64,000 nt of DNA, taken from Nymphaea colorata. Taxonomy: Eukaryota > Streptophyta > Magnoliopsida > Nymphaeales > Nymphaeaceae. This document shows, in pieces, positions 49,835-62,600 of the stretch (within the stretch, counting starts at the first letter, position 1; every line of letters starts with the position of its first letter). Below the pieces are notes generated by a model, which ran no database searches, was not told where the DNA came from, and saw only the letters and a list, made by a program, of their open reading frames with translations. The position numbers and the translations under genes were made by a program. The stretch spans positions 17,809,716 through 17,873,715 of the forward strand of contig NC_045144.1 of assembly GCF_008831285.2 (NCBI RefSeq), in the 5' to 3' direction.

Positions 49835-50400
49835 GCGATCGGAATTTCCAGAGATCCAAAACGCCTCATGCAAAGTTTCCTCTCACCCGTCGCCGAAAAA
49901 CTCCTCCTCGTCCTTGCTGTACGCAGCAGCGAGTTGACACCCCTCGCATTTAAATCCAAAATTCGGATTTCGAATGGATTACGGCATAAGGCAAGGGACC
50001 TAAGAAACCTCGGCATCCGTGCCGTGAAGAACCGCCAAGGCACCACCTTTTCCCCTCATCGCACGGAAAATGCGAATATTTCTCACCTCAGATAAAAAAT
50101 AAATAAATAAGCAACAAAAAGCAAACCCCCGCTCTCTCCTATCTCTCTCTCTCTCTCTCTCAGAGTCACGCCGGACTGCCAGCGAGGGGGCGATCGGGGC
50201 TGCCTAAACCGGGAGCGATCGGTCGGAGAATCCTGGAATTCCCGGACAGAAGCGAACGCCAAGAGGGTCGATCCGTCGCCGGATTACTCTCCCTCTCAAG
50301 CACTCGTTCCCGCCCCCGAGCGACGCCCTGTCCCGCCCCCTACCTGCTGCCTCACCCTTTCTCTCCCTCCCTCCTCCCCCGATAAACTACCAACACAAGA
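49835..50400 (-). promoter_or_regulatory. 5' leader exon(s) of the Mei2-like gene, with CT/GA tract
   Basis: The start codon at 49174 sits one base after a good acceptor (GTGCAG|AATG), so upstream leader exon(s) are expected. Two candidate minus-strand donors are GATCGC|GTGAGT (exon end 49835) and CTGAG|GTGAGA (exon end 50087). The block is GC-richer than its surroundings and carries a CT run at about 50141-50160 (GA on the transcribed strand). If the first donor is used, the leader contains a 71-codon ORF beginning at 50046. Neither choice can be proved from sequence. Confidence 0.5.
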
Positions 50401-50700
50401 GAAGAGAGAGAAAGATAAGAACCGGCAATTTATGGATAAACGCCTGAGAGAGAGAGCGGGGGAGGGAAAAAACTGAAATCGTTGATGGCCGTTAACCGTC
50501 GATAGGCGGTCGCCTCTCGGCCACTTCTCCCGGTACGGACCGTCTACCTACCCGGACAACCGGTCACCTTAACCGCGTCCGACGGGAAAGCGCCGGAGCG
50601 ATCCGATCTCTCTCACCTCCACAAAAAGTCCCTCTCCCTCCTCTTTTTTTTTTTACCCGACCCATTTTTTTACCACAATTTACCGTGGTCAAGTCATGTT
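50400..50700 (-). promoter_or_regulatory. GC-rich promoter region upstream of the Mei2-like gene
   Basis: Local GC content is clearly raised, with many CG dinucleotides and further GA-rich patches (about 50399-50465). Composition returns to AT-rich after about 50740. No TATA box could be placed with confidence. Confidence 0.4.
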
Positions 50701-53069
50701 CCCGTCCCACGTGGCGCGGTTATAACCTTGAAAAAGGTAAATTGAAAAAAAAAAAAAAGAAAAGGAAGAAGGCGCGGGAATCATGTCAAGTTTCAGGTCG
50801 AGGGTAAGTAAACTGTCGTACGATATAACAATGACTAAACTACCCTTGGGCGTCGAAGTTGAGACCGGGTCGGAGCGACCTCGTTTTTAGTCTACGGAAT
50901 ATTCGCACTTGATATGGCATGAATTTTTTCATTCATTTTCTAAAATGAAATTTAAATTTAAATATATTAGTACCTGATAAATCAAATACAGTAAAAGGGA
51001 ATGTTATTATTATCAAATTTTGTATCGAATTGAAAAGCCAAATCATTCATGGAATCGGTAAATCGTACCGGAGTCAATTAAATTAATTGAAAATAAAAAA
51101 TTGTAAACACATAAACACTTCAAGAAAAAAAGGCAAAAATGATAAAACGTAAAAACACACAATAAAACTCTACAAACACATTATTAATCATTAGCGATAA
51201 GCAAATTCAATGAAGAGTGGTTTGACTATGGAAAGAAGTTTCCAAAAACTTATTTGAAGGACTCAAAACCTTTTTGTGTTTGCTGGACATAAATATATAT
51301 TTATGAAAACAAATTTACTCGTTTGACAGATAAATGGATGAAAATCAGAATCGGTGGGAAAATGTTTTTGTTTTCTTCTTTCCCTTGTTCTTCTCTTCTC
51401 ACCAAAAACCCAAATCGTTTTTTTCATCCCCAAAGAAGTTTTCCACCCCTTGGGGTAGGATTAAATTTATGAAAAGAAGTTTTTGAGAAGCAACCCAACA
51501 AAAGTTTGATGGAAAGAAAAAAAAAATTAAAAATTTGAATTTTGTTTCCAATGCTTAAAAGATAAAAAATTGTTGTCTCACAGCCAACCCAAAAAAAAGT
51601 ATAAAAACTATATATATTTATTGTGAGACATCACCTTTCTATCTCTTCAAGACATCCAATAAAATTGAAACGATACAGAGATATCATCATGTCAATGTCA
51701 TTGCTCAAATCTGTCCTCCCAATATCAGGCCGCCTTTAAAGGATAAATAGAAGTGACTAAGTAGAAACAAACATCAACATACCTTTCCCATGATGTGGGG
51801 CGAAAGTACAGGTGGCTACCGGTGGTCGGTGGCAGCCCACGAATGAGATGGTCTATTGGCCTAGTCCCTACTTGGTTTAATAGAGGTTGTAACACAATTG
51901 CCGACTTTCTCGATGAAGAAGAAAGAGGAAGTTTAAAATGGTAACTTTTGATTGGATGCTCATCGGAAATCGATTCTTGCCAAATTAAAGTGCTTCAGGT
52001 GGCATTTGAATATATGGAACTAATTACGGCGGCATCGAAATGCTGGATATTTAGTACTGGGTACTTTTTGGTGGAATATTTGTTCCACCTTTCATGTAAT
52101 CTAACTTGTTTGCTTTCTTGAAACTTTTGTTTCAGGTATTTTAATTCCATGTTTTTTTTGCTACATAGAATTAAATGCCACCTTCAATCTAACCACAACT
52201 ACAATTGTGAAAGCCAATAAATCTCATGGGCACCCCGAGGGGTGGTAGTGTATTGGGCGGCAATGTTGTTCACCTCTTCTAAGGACTCGTGTTCGAAACT
52301 TGAAGTGGTCACTGTCACATCACAGTGTACTTTACTTTTGGATCATAAAAGTTCTCGAAGCATGCTCTGTGAACCTAAGGGAGTGACCATAGGAAAGTGT
52401 CAGAAGCCTCCCCAAAATCGGTTTTCAAATAAAATCAAACCAAGGCAAACATGATACGAATCGGCCGATTCAGGACTGAATGGTCCGATATTAATAACAA
52501 ATGTAAAAGGTACATCTAATTCGACCCTTACTCATTTGAGAGTTGATAAAGATCCGACTCAATTACATATAAATGTCCTAAAACTTGTATGAGTAGGACT
52601 TGAAATATAGGCTGAATTGAAAATTACTGAAACACGTCTGAAATATAATGAGTATTTACATTCTTAATCGAGTTTAATCCAGTTTAAATATAGATTCCAT
52701 TTATAAAATAAGATTTTTAATGTACTAACCAACTTCATTTGCAAGTGAAAAAAAAAGAAAAAGTTGAGAGATTTGGGCATCTCTTTAATGTGGGGGTACA
52801 TTGATCCTTTCATAACATGCGGTGGACCACCAGTGAAGTAAGAGTCCCAACTCACACCATCCATGTGTCTCTCTTGAAATAAAAAGTTTCCCTGCCATTC
52901 TCTTTATCTATTTGCTGTCATGTTAATATTGTAGACCACAAGAGAGAGAATGTGAGGAGTGTCAAGTGGAAAACCCTATATCAAATCTAAATTTTTGATC
53001 CTCAAATGGAGTTGGACTAGTAGAATCGGGTTTTCGATATCAAAAGATAGCAATAATTTTGAGTTTTAT

Positions 53070-53477
53070 GAGAGCTAATTATCAACGAACTCGGGTTTGA
53101 CTCGAACTCGCTCAGTTAAGCTCGACTGGAGCTCCACTTGTTTGATATATAAGTCCAGTCCGATCCTAAATTAAAACATGAGCTTGTAAACAAGTTGAGT
53201 TCACGAACTCTACTCAAATAACTTCAAATAAGCTCATGTAACTCTACCCTTTCAAATGCAGAACTAGATATGAGATCATTGAAATAGTTTATGCAACTTA
53301 AGGCTTCCTCCTGCCCCTTCTCTCTCTAAACAAGTTACACATTGTTAAGTTGTTTGAACTTTGCTTAAATCAGTCAAACCGGAGCTAACTTTGTAAAGCT
53401 CGACTCAAGCTTGACCCGAGCTTATCAAGTTCAAGGCGGCCCAGCTGGAGCTCAGCTTGGTTCGCGAACAGCCCTAT
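53070..53477. repeat. Dispersed repeat rich in GCTCGA/CTCGAACTCG words
   Basis: The left part reads ACGAACTCGGGTTTGACTCG and GCTCGACTGGAGCTC. The right part reads AAAGCTCGACTCAAGCTTG and ends GGTTCGCGAACAGCCCTA, which resembles termini of plant hAT-type MITEs. The left terminus is degraded and no target duplication was resolved. Confidence 0.55.
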
Positions 53478-53839
53478 TTACATTGGTACTCGAGATAGAA
53501 CAACTTCTGGGACATTTTGTCCGCTCATTCAAACACTCCCCTATTTACTTCCATGGCGGTACTGAGGGAAAGGAAAATGCATGGGTTAATTCCTTTCCTT
53601 TGAAATGGTGGTGGAGCCCCAATAAAAGCCAAGCAGGGCACGTGAAAGTGAAAGATCCCGTTAGAGGAATGGGGCTGGCGCTTGTCGAACTCAAAGATGC
53701 ATTCATTTATGTCCTCCCTTCTTCCACCGTGACTCCCCACTCCGCAAAAACAAAAAAGTAAATCCCCTTTTCTCACATTCACCTATCTATATATGACTTC
53801 AATAATGATTCTCTCTCTCTCTCTTGGTGTTATATATAT

Positions 53840-53878
53840 ATATATATTGGACATACCAAGAAAGATGTATGGTTTAAT

Positions 53879-53940
<62 letters not shown>

Positions 53941-53975
53941 CATACCAAGAAAGATGTATGGTTTAATGAGACTAT
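53840..53975. repeat. Tandem duplication around an AT microsatellite
   Basis: TTGGACATACCAAGAAAGAT plus the following TGTATGGTTTAATGAGACTA occurs twice, at about 53847 and 53936. The copies are separated and flanked by AT runs of about 20 and 53 bp. Confidence 0.9.
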
Positions 53976-56010
53976 TATGAAATATTTACTTGGGCAAGCT
54001 GTTCTACTATGCTTTATGGTTTATCTTGGCTATATGGTTCATACTAAGAGAGATCAAGCTTCAGGAGATGGTGAACGGTTTTATCAATATACAAATGTAT
54101 AATTCTCGAGAAATTTAGAATCGCATGTACCTTGAGTAGAAATAAATGAACATTAAATTTAAATATCTCAACCTTTTTTTTTATTTCACACAATTAAGGT
54201 TTAATATGAACCATGGAAGAAAACATAAAGAACTTGTGGGATCATTAGATTGGCAGACAAAGTACATCCTACTTCAAGTGTAGTTAGAAATCATGGTCCC
54301 TCTTTTCCTTTCTCTGTCCCCCTTTACATATATGATTGATGGATGCTTTCATCGGGTTTAGTTTGGATGGAGAAATCCTCTCGTCTCTATCTCTAGACAT
54401 ACTGCATTGTATTGGGTGGCATGTTTAATCATTCGCATGACATTGAGCTGTTTATATGGAGTTTAAGATGGCAAAAAAGTTTCACTATATATATATATAT
54501 GTGTGTGTGGAGAGAGTGAGAGATTCTAATTTATTGGTTTATTAGTGAAATATACACGCTAAAATACTTTCTTCAGGAATTAGGAAGCTCCACATACAAT
54601 TGTCGCATGCTCAACTACTTTTTTTATGAAAACATTAATGAATGATAAGCTACACATATTCTTTTTGGTACGTCATGTGGTCTCAAATGCGATTGAATGC
54701 AAACGAAATGATCACTTATTACGGCTATCACAGTTTCCCATTCAAGCATAAAATTTTTAAATACGTACAAAGTTATAACTTTGTTTCACATGTACAAGTT
54801 AAAACTATTTTCCATTTATTTCAATAATATTTCCTTAAAACAAATTTATTAAACAAATTTGCTTAATAAACTAATAGCAAAATCAATTAAAGGACGGATA
54901 TTGTCGATGGCCCGTAAGACAACCGAAAGATCCAAACTCAGGAGTCAAGGGCAATTGGGTAAATAGGCTACCTAATTCGGGGGCACACAGTCCAACGAGG
55001 AAGATGGTTGGCACCAATCATTTGAAGAGGGCCAGTTACCGAATCCACTACGGCCCCACAGTCAAAAGCGTCTTAAGGTGATTGGAGACGGTGAAATGAC
55101 TTATTTGCCCTTGACAGTTTTCGTGCACGCATGGGGGGCGTCGGCAACTCATCAACCACCGAAGTCCCTTGACAACGACCGTCCAACAAAATGAAGTCAC
55201 AAGTTGGCTCGCCCGACCGGACGTCGTGGGCGTGCTCCGAACCCAGTTGCGTCTGCACCAAAACCACTCCAGCGAGTCAACGCTCAGTTGACAAGACCCA
55301 TCAGACTCACGTGATGGCTCACAGGCTTGTTATATTTCACAAAAGTAACAAGTAAATGATAATATGTACACATCAAAATGCACCATATTTACATACTACT
55401 TATGTAAAATGAAGTAAATCTATTATTAAAGTTTTTTTTTTCAATTCGAGTAGTGTCTCAAAACAATAAGGATACATTCATGCTATAGAAATAAAGCAAT
55501 CATCAATGAATGTGTGAATTCTAATAAGAGTTGTTCAGTGTTCTTTAAGACATCCAAGTTGAAAATGTAGAAGCTCAACGCTCCAAGCACATTACACAAT
55601 GATATCTTGAGGTCTTGCACATAATAGGCGAGACCAGTGGTAACAGCGAAACATGTTCCAAACACATTGCCATAACCCACTACATGTACTCTATCATATA
55701 TATCATCGATGTCTTAATGGATTAAAAAAAGTACTACATACATATGTAAGTATAATTTTGTGTGAAAAGATATCAAAATTGGGGTAAGTGTGAGAGTTCA
55801 TGAGTCAATTAACTCCGAATCAAGTCTCAACTTTATGCATTCTAAAGCCTTAACAAGCAATGGCTAAGCCTTACCAAGCTATACATTACCAAGAAAAAAA
55901 AAAACTGCTTTCAGCGACACATATCCTAAGGGACTGACCGTCGGTAAATGTATAGCAGTAGTAGCTTTGAGGGGTGCACCTGGTTGGGCTCCGATGAACA
56001 GATGACAGAA

Positions 56011-56012
<2 letters not shown>

Positions 56013-56062
<50 letters not shown>
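56013..56062. repeat. (AT)n microsatellite
   Basis: About 25 uninterrupted AT units in intergenic DNA. Confidence 0.95.
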
Positions 56063-56064
<2 letters not shown>

Positions 56065-57821
56065 TTGCTATGTGGCATTGTTAATTAAATAGATTATGTT
56101 AATATTATTTTAGTGGAAGATTATAACACGCCGTCCAAAACTTTGGGAATATATGCTTAGTTAGTGATAAAGTAAGAAACCTCAGCCTTGTTTTCTATCT
56201 TCAAAAACTATGTACGGATCAAAGGAAAGATGCACTTTAGCCTCCCTTTTACTTATAAAAGATGTGAGACATAGAGCATAATAGAGAAGTGACAACTAGG
56301 ATGAAGGGAATCCTCACATATGAAACAATATATCAACTACTCGTGCTTAAATTAAAACTAAAAGCTTAGTTTGGTAAGTTCTTGTCTGTTCATCTAACAC
56401 TTAGTGATATTTTTTCAAATCAAACGATTTTGTAGAATTTGTTTGCATTTATTTTAGTCTACATTTCATATAAAATGAAAAAGAAATCAAGTATAAGAAG
56501 GCATGCCTCTTGTGGCGTTTTACTTTTACATTGACAAAGGACAAACATAGAGGGTGTCTAATTGGTTCATATCTTAGATCTCAGATCTTAAGATTTCAAA
56601 TCCTTGATGTCCAACTACGATTTGAGTATCTTTTATCTTGAAATTTTGAAATCTATGATTCTCATATCCACTGTCTCTTAGAACCATGTAGTTAAAGTGA
56701 GCCCCATGTTAAAATCCAAGTAACCAAATGTCACCCGACTTTATCTTCATTCTGTTAAACGAGGCTGTTTCACTGATCGCCTTGCCTTAAGCAAACACTA
56801 ACCATCCTGTGCAGGAAAAGTTTTACATGGGGAAAATTGTCATACGAGAACTATGGCGGAGCCACATATTGCAGGCAAGTGTGCCTTACCTGTTATAAAA
56901 TTTTTCTTTATTTGCATATGGTGTCTTCAAATATTTTGTTTATTTATATGACTGAGGTGAACATGTGTCTTTTTCCCCGAGGACCACCCTGCCCCTCCAA
57001 TTATTTAGAGAAGTGGTTAAAAGATTTTGGGAAGCTCAAAGCCACCTATATTTTGCCAAATGTAAAGAAACTACTGGTAGACATGAAATAGGTCTAGTGG
57101 GGACCTTGAAGTGGAGCTAGGACCACATCACATTTAAATACATCACAAACACGGTAGCGAGAAGTTAGTTAGGCAAAACATTCACATGGAAAAAATTATC
57201 ATGGACCAACCCCAGCCCAAAGGGGTAAAGAAAACGTGAGGGCGTTTGATTAACTCAAATTTCATCTAGTTTCGAGACGCTCAAGCTTTGGGACTTGGAA
57301 TATCTGTTTTTATTAATTTTTTAATTTGTCAAAAATTACCAAAATATCAATCACCTTTGATGTACATAATGACCATTTTGCCCTTCCTTTAATAAGGAAA
57401 AACCCCACTTACAAGGACCAAAATAGTCATACATACTGAATACATGCTGAATGTGTGAAACTTGGATTCATTTGGTGTTTGATTCATAAATGTAGGAGGC
57501 AAACTCCTTTTACTCTTGGACAAGATATCAACGCAATCAAACGTGACAATAAGGTCTCAAGCTCGGCTGCATAATCGGCTGAGTAGAGCTTCAATTGATC
57601 TAAATATTGGAAGGGAAATCAATGCAAGAGCCCACTGGCAAAGCCACGTGGGGCTCACACCACCCCAGTGAAATCGTCTTACGTATTGATATCATATCAA
57701 TTTTTACTTATATACTGTGAGTGCACTTTTGAAGATTAAAATTTAGAATACTAAAGTTTCTTGGCAAAAAAAATTCTAATTCTGCCACTTGTCTAGCTCT
57801 ACTCCACATGAGTAATTGGTA

Positions 57822-58113
57822 AGCCTAGGCATCAGGCCGGGCTGCTCGTGGGTACCTAGTACCTGGTCCAATTTAAACCCGAAAACAATGGCATCGGGCC
57901 AGCCCGAGTGAGCCCGATAATATTTTTAATATATATTTTATTAATTTTTATATATAATTATAATATTTTATTACAATTAATTATATCCATATATTATTTT
58001 ATATTAAAATATATATTTTAATTTAATGGGTCAAGTCCGAGCCGAGCTTAAGCTCTGATTTTAAGTGTCGGACCAAGCCGGGCTCAAGCTCGAGTTATGG
58101 TGTTAGGCCTGGC
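57822..58113. mobile_element. Short GC-ended MITE, GGGCC/GAGCCCG family, copy 1 (292 bp)
   Basis: Flanks AATTGGTA (57814-57821) and AATTGGGA (58114-58121) are an 8-bp duplication with one mismatch. Both ends are rich in CAGGCC, GGGCC and GCCCGA/GAGCCCGA words, with an AT-only core (TTTTATATTAAAATATATA). A related copy lies at 59330-59650. The family resembles common plant hAT-type MITEs. Confidence 0.65.
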
Positions 58114-58357
58114 AATTGGGATATGCTTTTCGGGATATGCTGTCATCTTTTTGCCTACCATGCTTCAGCAATGTATTGAATTTGAAAAAAACAGTGGTTT
58201 TATTCAGCTGGAAGCTAGAATTTTGGGATTTTCATACCTCTTGTTTTATGTCTTGATGCACTTCAGCATATTCACTTGGTTTGCTGCAAAAAGATCTTCT
58301 TCTTCTTCCCACCACTGCAACTGCAAATCTGTACAGCCAGTACAGGTTTCTCATTGA
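58114..58357 (+). other. Unrecognised hydrophobic ORF, possibly a terminal exon or gene fragment
   Basis: The open frame continues from the adjacent MITE to a stop at 58355-58357. It encodes two membrane-like stretches (GICFSGYAVIFLPTM and LLFYVLMHFSIFTWF) separated by QCIEFEKNSGFIQLEARILG, then a Ser/His/Cys-rich tail. A pyrimidine-rich CATGCTTCAG just before the QCIEFEK segment could be a 3' splice site. It reads like real protein rather than chance, but no upstream exons were found on the plus strand and I do not recognise the family. It may be a captured fragment or a pseudogene. Confidence 0.3.
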
Positions 58358-59329
58358 TGGTTCCCTATGAACAGATCAGCTGTAGAAATGAACCTTCTTA
58401 GCTGCATCTACAGTGCCTGCTGATCTCATTCGATCGTCACACCTGAGAAGGACTTCGCCTCGCCGATCGGTTGGTGATCATGTGGGGACAAACAACGTCG
58501 TCAGCACTCAGAGAAGGAAACGGACCAGCGTTCACATGCTTCTCTTGTGTCTCTGCGCCATAACGTGCGCAAGGACACCAGTTGTTCTCCTGTCTCTGGG
58601 GATCTGTGATCTTCCTGCTGAGAAAACGATGACATGAAGCGGAAAAAATAAAAAAGACGAAGAAAAGCCACTTGCGCTTCGATTCCGAACAAAAAGCTTC
58701 TTTGCCACAATTGGCAATATATTGCTATATAATAAGGAAATGCTTCTCGAACTCTGTGATAATAGATATCGAGGTTAAAGATGCTTGTAAATTGTAATCT
58801 CGGCCTCTTCTTTCCAGAACAATGTTCCTGAAGACTGTAATTCTTTGTCGTTTTCTACTGCGGCACTTTTAAATTAAAAAACGATGGGTGCATCTAACCT
58901 CACATCAATGTTGCCAAATATTTTCACCTAAAATATTTTCACTAAATATGTTTTCCGCTTGATTATAGAGGGTGCTATCCTCATGGGATTGAAGAATGTT
59001 GATTTGTGTTGAGGCTTGTTGTTCTCGACAGTAATGTGACTGAGTCTTAGCCCTCCATCTTCCAACTTTCTTGGTTGTATAATTTTTTTTTCCATTATGT
59101 ATTTTAAATGATTGAATGTAACATATTCAAACTTGCAGCATGAAATAGAGGCAGATTTCCATGTTGGGTAGCTAACATGGGAACCAGCACTCCACAGTTG
59201 GAATAAATAAGTTGGTAGTTAACTTCCATGTTTTGAGGGGTATATATAGCCTAGTTGGTATGATTAATAGCCGGATAAAATTTTGGGTGTTAGTTTGATT
59301 TTTGTAGATGTTATCTAGACTGTAAATAA

Positions 59330-59650
59330 ACATGGGCACCGGGCGGAGCCGCCGCCGGGTACCCAGTACCCGGCCAGACTAGGGAACGGGCTCAAAAAAA
59401 TGAGACCTAAGCCAGCCCGATAAGCCCGGATCGAGTTCGATAATTTTTTTAAATTTTTTATTAATATATATATTTATAATATTTTATTAAAATTAATTAT
59501 TTTTATGTATTATTTTATATTAAAAATATTTTTTATGTAATCAAGCTGAGCTTAGGCTCGGGTTTTCCGAGTTGAGCCCAGCCCGCCTGAGTTTTAGATG
59601 TCGGGCCGGCCCGGGCCCAACTCATTATCAGGGTGGGCCAGGCTTAACTG
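59330..59650. mobile_element. Short GC-ended MITE, GGGCC/GAGCCCG family, copy 2
   Basis: It has the same order as copy 1: GGGTACCCAGTACCCGG, CCAGCCCGATAAGCCCG, an AT-only core (TTTTATATTAAAAATATT), AGCTGAGCTTAGGCTCGGG, then GGGCCGGCCCGGGCCC. Ends are approximate and no target duplication was found. Confidence 0.6.
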
Positions 59651-62600
59651 CAAAAGATGGATGCATAACACTTTAATTGATGTGGGTTTAGGTTTCAACC
59701 TATATTTTGAAGCAATCCTACATCTAGGGGAATGGGAAGAAACTCCAACCTCTTAGTGGTATCTCTCCATTTTGGCATTTACACATATGCACTTTTTTTT
59801 TCAAATATTTTTCAAAATTTCTGTAAATGCTAAAATCGTTTCAATCTGCAGCCGATACGGTCAGTGACTCAGTATGGGGCCGATACGGTCGATTATGATA
59901 CCTTTTCTCCATAACTGACACAGTTCTCCACATGATCTTAAAATTCTTCACTGTGTTGATTGGTTGAGTAATTTGGAAGGTCCAGAGGATCAGCTTCCAA
60001 AAGGAAAAAGCTTATGAGGACCACTCACTTGGGGAGGAGTCCCCAACTCATGAAAGTTCTCTGCGTTAAATGTGGTGGTGCTCCTTATGCAGTTGCCTTC
60101 TTCTCTCAATCCATTCATATGAACAGTTCTCCATGGAATGAGTAATGGGCAAGAACTCGGAACCAGGACAAGCAAAAATTTGCACCTTTTTTTGGACAAA
60201 GGAGTCAACAATGAGCATTTATATTTCTAAAGGATCTCTTGTTCAAGTGGTTGTTCAAAAAATTAATACTGGCGCCTCATTCAATTAGCTTGAAAATCTT
60301 GCTTCAAAGTCTTCGCATCTTGACGTGAAATGCTCGTCTGCATTTATTAAAAACGATCCTCACACGAAAAATGTCATGATTGAATAGCCTTATTACAGTT
60401 ACCAATGAACATATTTGATCAAAGATTAGTTTCGTTCCTGCACAAATCATTAATATGCCTCAAATTTATGGATGAGAGCAGTCTGACTCAAACCGTATGG
60501 GTTTTAAGATGCAAGAGTTACAAATTTAATGAGCAATCCATGCATCTTTTGAACAAATCATTTCATGTTACAAATCAAAGATATTGAATCTTGAAAACCA
60601 AGACCCCGAGATTTTAGAACACTTTGCATCTTAGATACTAGTAACAGAAACACACCTTAACAAAGACAGCGAGAGAAAAAAAGAGATTTACAAATTCATC
60701 TTTTGTTTTTGTTATGAAAGGTCGTCAATCAAAAACAAATGGAGAACCACCAACTTTTTCTCCTTGTTTTTTTCTTAGTTGTCCATTATGTTGGATCGAA
60801 TGTACCTGGTTATAGATAGTTGGGTGACTCGAAAAAGACAGAGTATCTTTTAATTTCTCTCTCTCAATTTTATATATATATATATATATAGTATTACACT
60901 GTATGATCAAAATTATGGCGGTAAAACCATCAGATTTCCTTGTAAAACTACCAACCCTTTGTTGCAATAGTTATGATTCTCAAAATGTAGGTTGCCTATG
61001 AACTATAGGCTAGAGTACTCCCTCTCTACTGCGCTGTACCATATTCTCCAAGGAAACACAGATCCATTTGTGGGTAGTTGTCAATTAATAAGGCAGTTCT
61101 TCCGACCTTGTCTTGATTACTATATTACTACTTTCCGCCGGCATATATTAAAAGAATTTCTTCTGTTGGGTGGTGCTCAACAGGATTTCAGACCCTGCTG
61201 TTGAATTTTAGGTGCCCTACAAACAGAGGGGCAGCATGCCCTTCGGTAGGGCAATCACACAGCACAAGAATTATATGGGGAGGGGCGCAAGTGGGCTATT
61301 TTTAAAGTAGTTTATCTTCTTTCTTTGCTTCGTTATTGCATTAGAAAATGCGATTGATTTCAAATTCGAATCATTGTGAAGCGTGAAAGAAGGTGGATTT
61401 TGAATGCTTCCATGATGTAACGTGATGAAAGAGACATGCATGTGAACTTCACAGTTGTGGTCGTTGTGGCTCTAAAGAGGCAGAGGTAGAAGACAAGCCA
61501 CTGTGCCCGGAATTCATGAAAGTGACCAGATGCTCTTTTTCATCATGGTTATGTGGAATGAAGACTATAGTGTTGTAAAAAGCCAAAACTAAATCGAATG
61601 TGGTCTGGTTGCTCATCCGTGAATCGGCACTAAGCATTGTTATGAATAATTAAAAGAAAAGAAAATTTTGAATATTCAGAAAAACAAAATAATGAGTATT
61701 GTGTGACGCATGGCACCCAATATCAACTCATAATCAAATCTATTTTTCAGAAATTTAGTTCTAATTGGTTGATTCGGCCGAATTTTTATAATATTGATTG
61801 AGAATTAATTAAAACAATGTTTACCTTTAGGTCATGTTTGGTAGCATCGGATCCATAGTCACACAAAAAATGAGTTTATTTTTTGGAAGAAATAAGAAGA
61901 AAACGTAAAAAAAAAACTATTTAAAACTAAAAAAGTGCATTTTTTGAGAACATGGAAAACAAGAAACACGAAAGATGTGGAAAAACACTTTTTGTTTTTT
62001 TTTTTTCATTTTTTCATGTTTTTTAATAGCCAATAGTTTTTTTTTCATTTTTCAATTGGCATTTGTTGCAAATATACTTATTTTTTGATGTTTGTGTTAT
62101 TAGTTTGTCACTTATTTTACTTTTCTTTATTTTTAGTTTCTTTTTTGTTTAAAAAATATTATATTTATTTCATTTTTTTCAATTCAACTTATTATATTTG
62201 AAAAAAACCTCGCTGTTCCAAATTATTTTTTTGTAACTATTGTCAAATCTTAAATGGTTAGATTAAGTCGATCCTATGTCACATCAGGCGTCGGTTTTCT
62301 CTATATTCTCTGCCGGCGAAGGTTCTCCCTCTCTCTATGGTTTCATCGGAATCTCAGTAGCAGAATATCATGTCAAGCCAGGCAGCCAGCGCCAATTAAG
62401 CTTCCAAGTTCCACTACAAAATGGAAACCAATATTTACAACACTCGTAGAAGGTAAAAACGACATACTTTCTACTAAAATCTAGCCCTCTGGTAACTCAA
62501 GCTAAGGTCAGGTCACCTCAGTGTCTCCCAAACGGGAAATGCCATCGTAAAATCATTTGCTTACTTGTCGGTGTAATATTATTCACACATTTACAAAAGA

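Larger units (their letters stand above)
50740..57810. other. Intergenic, no supported gene
   Basis: AT-rich DNA with microsatellites (53884-53936, 56013-56062), a tandem duplication at 53840-53975 and a GAGCTCG-rich dispersed repeat near 53070-53477. ORFs at 52242, 53411, 55073 and 56837 are unrelated to known families as far as I can see. The stretch 54900-55320 is GC-richer but shows no domain-like protein. Confidence 0.55.

Noticed and set aside
54900-55320. GC-richer block with a 64-codon ORF
   Set aside because: No domain-like pattern, no splice partners and no repeat structure; composition alone does not support a gene.
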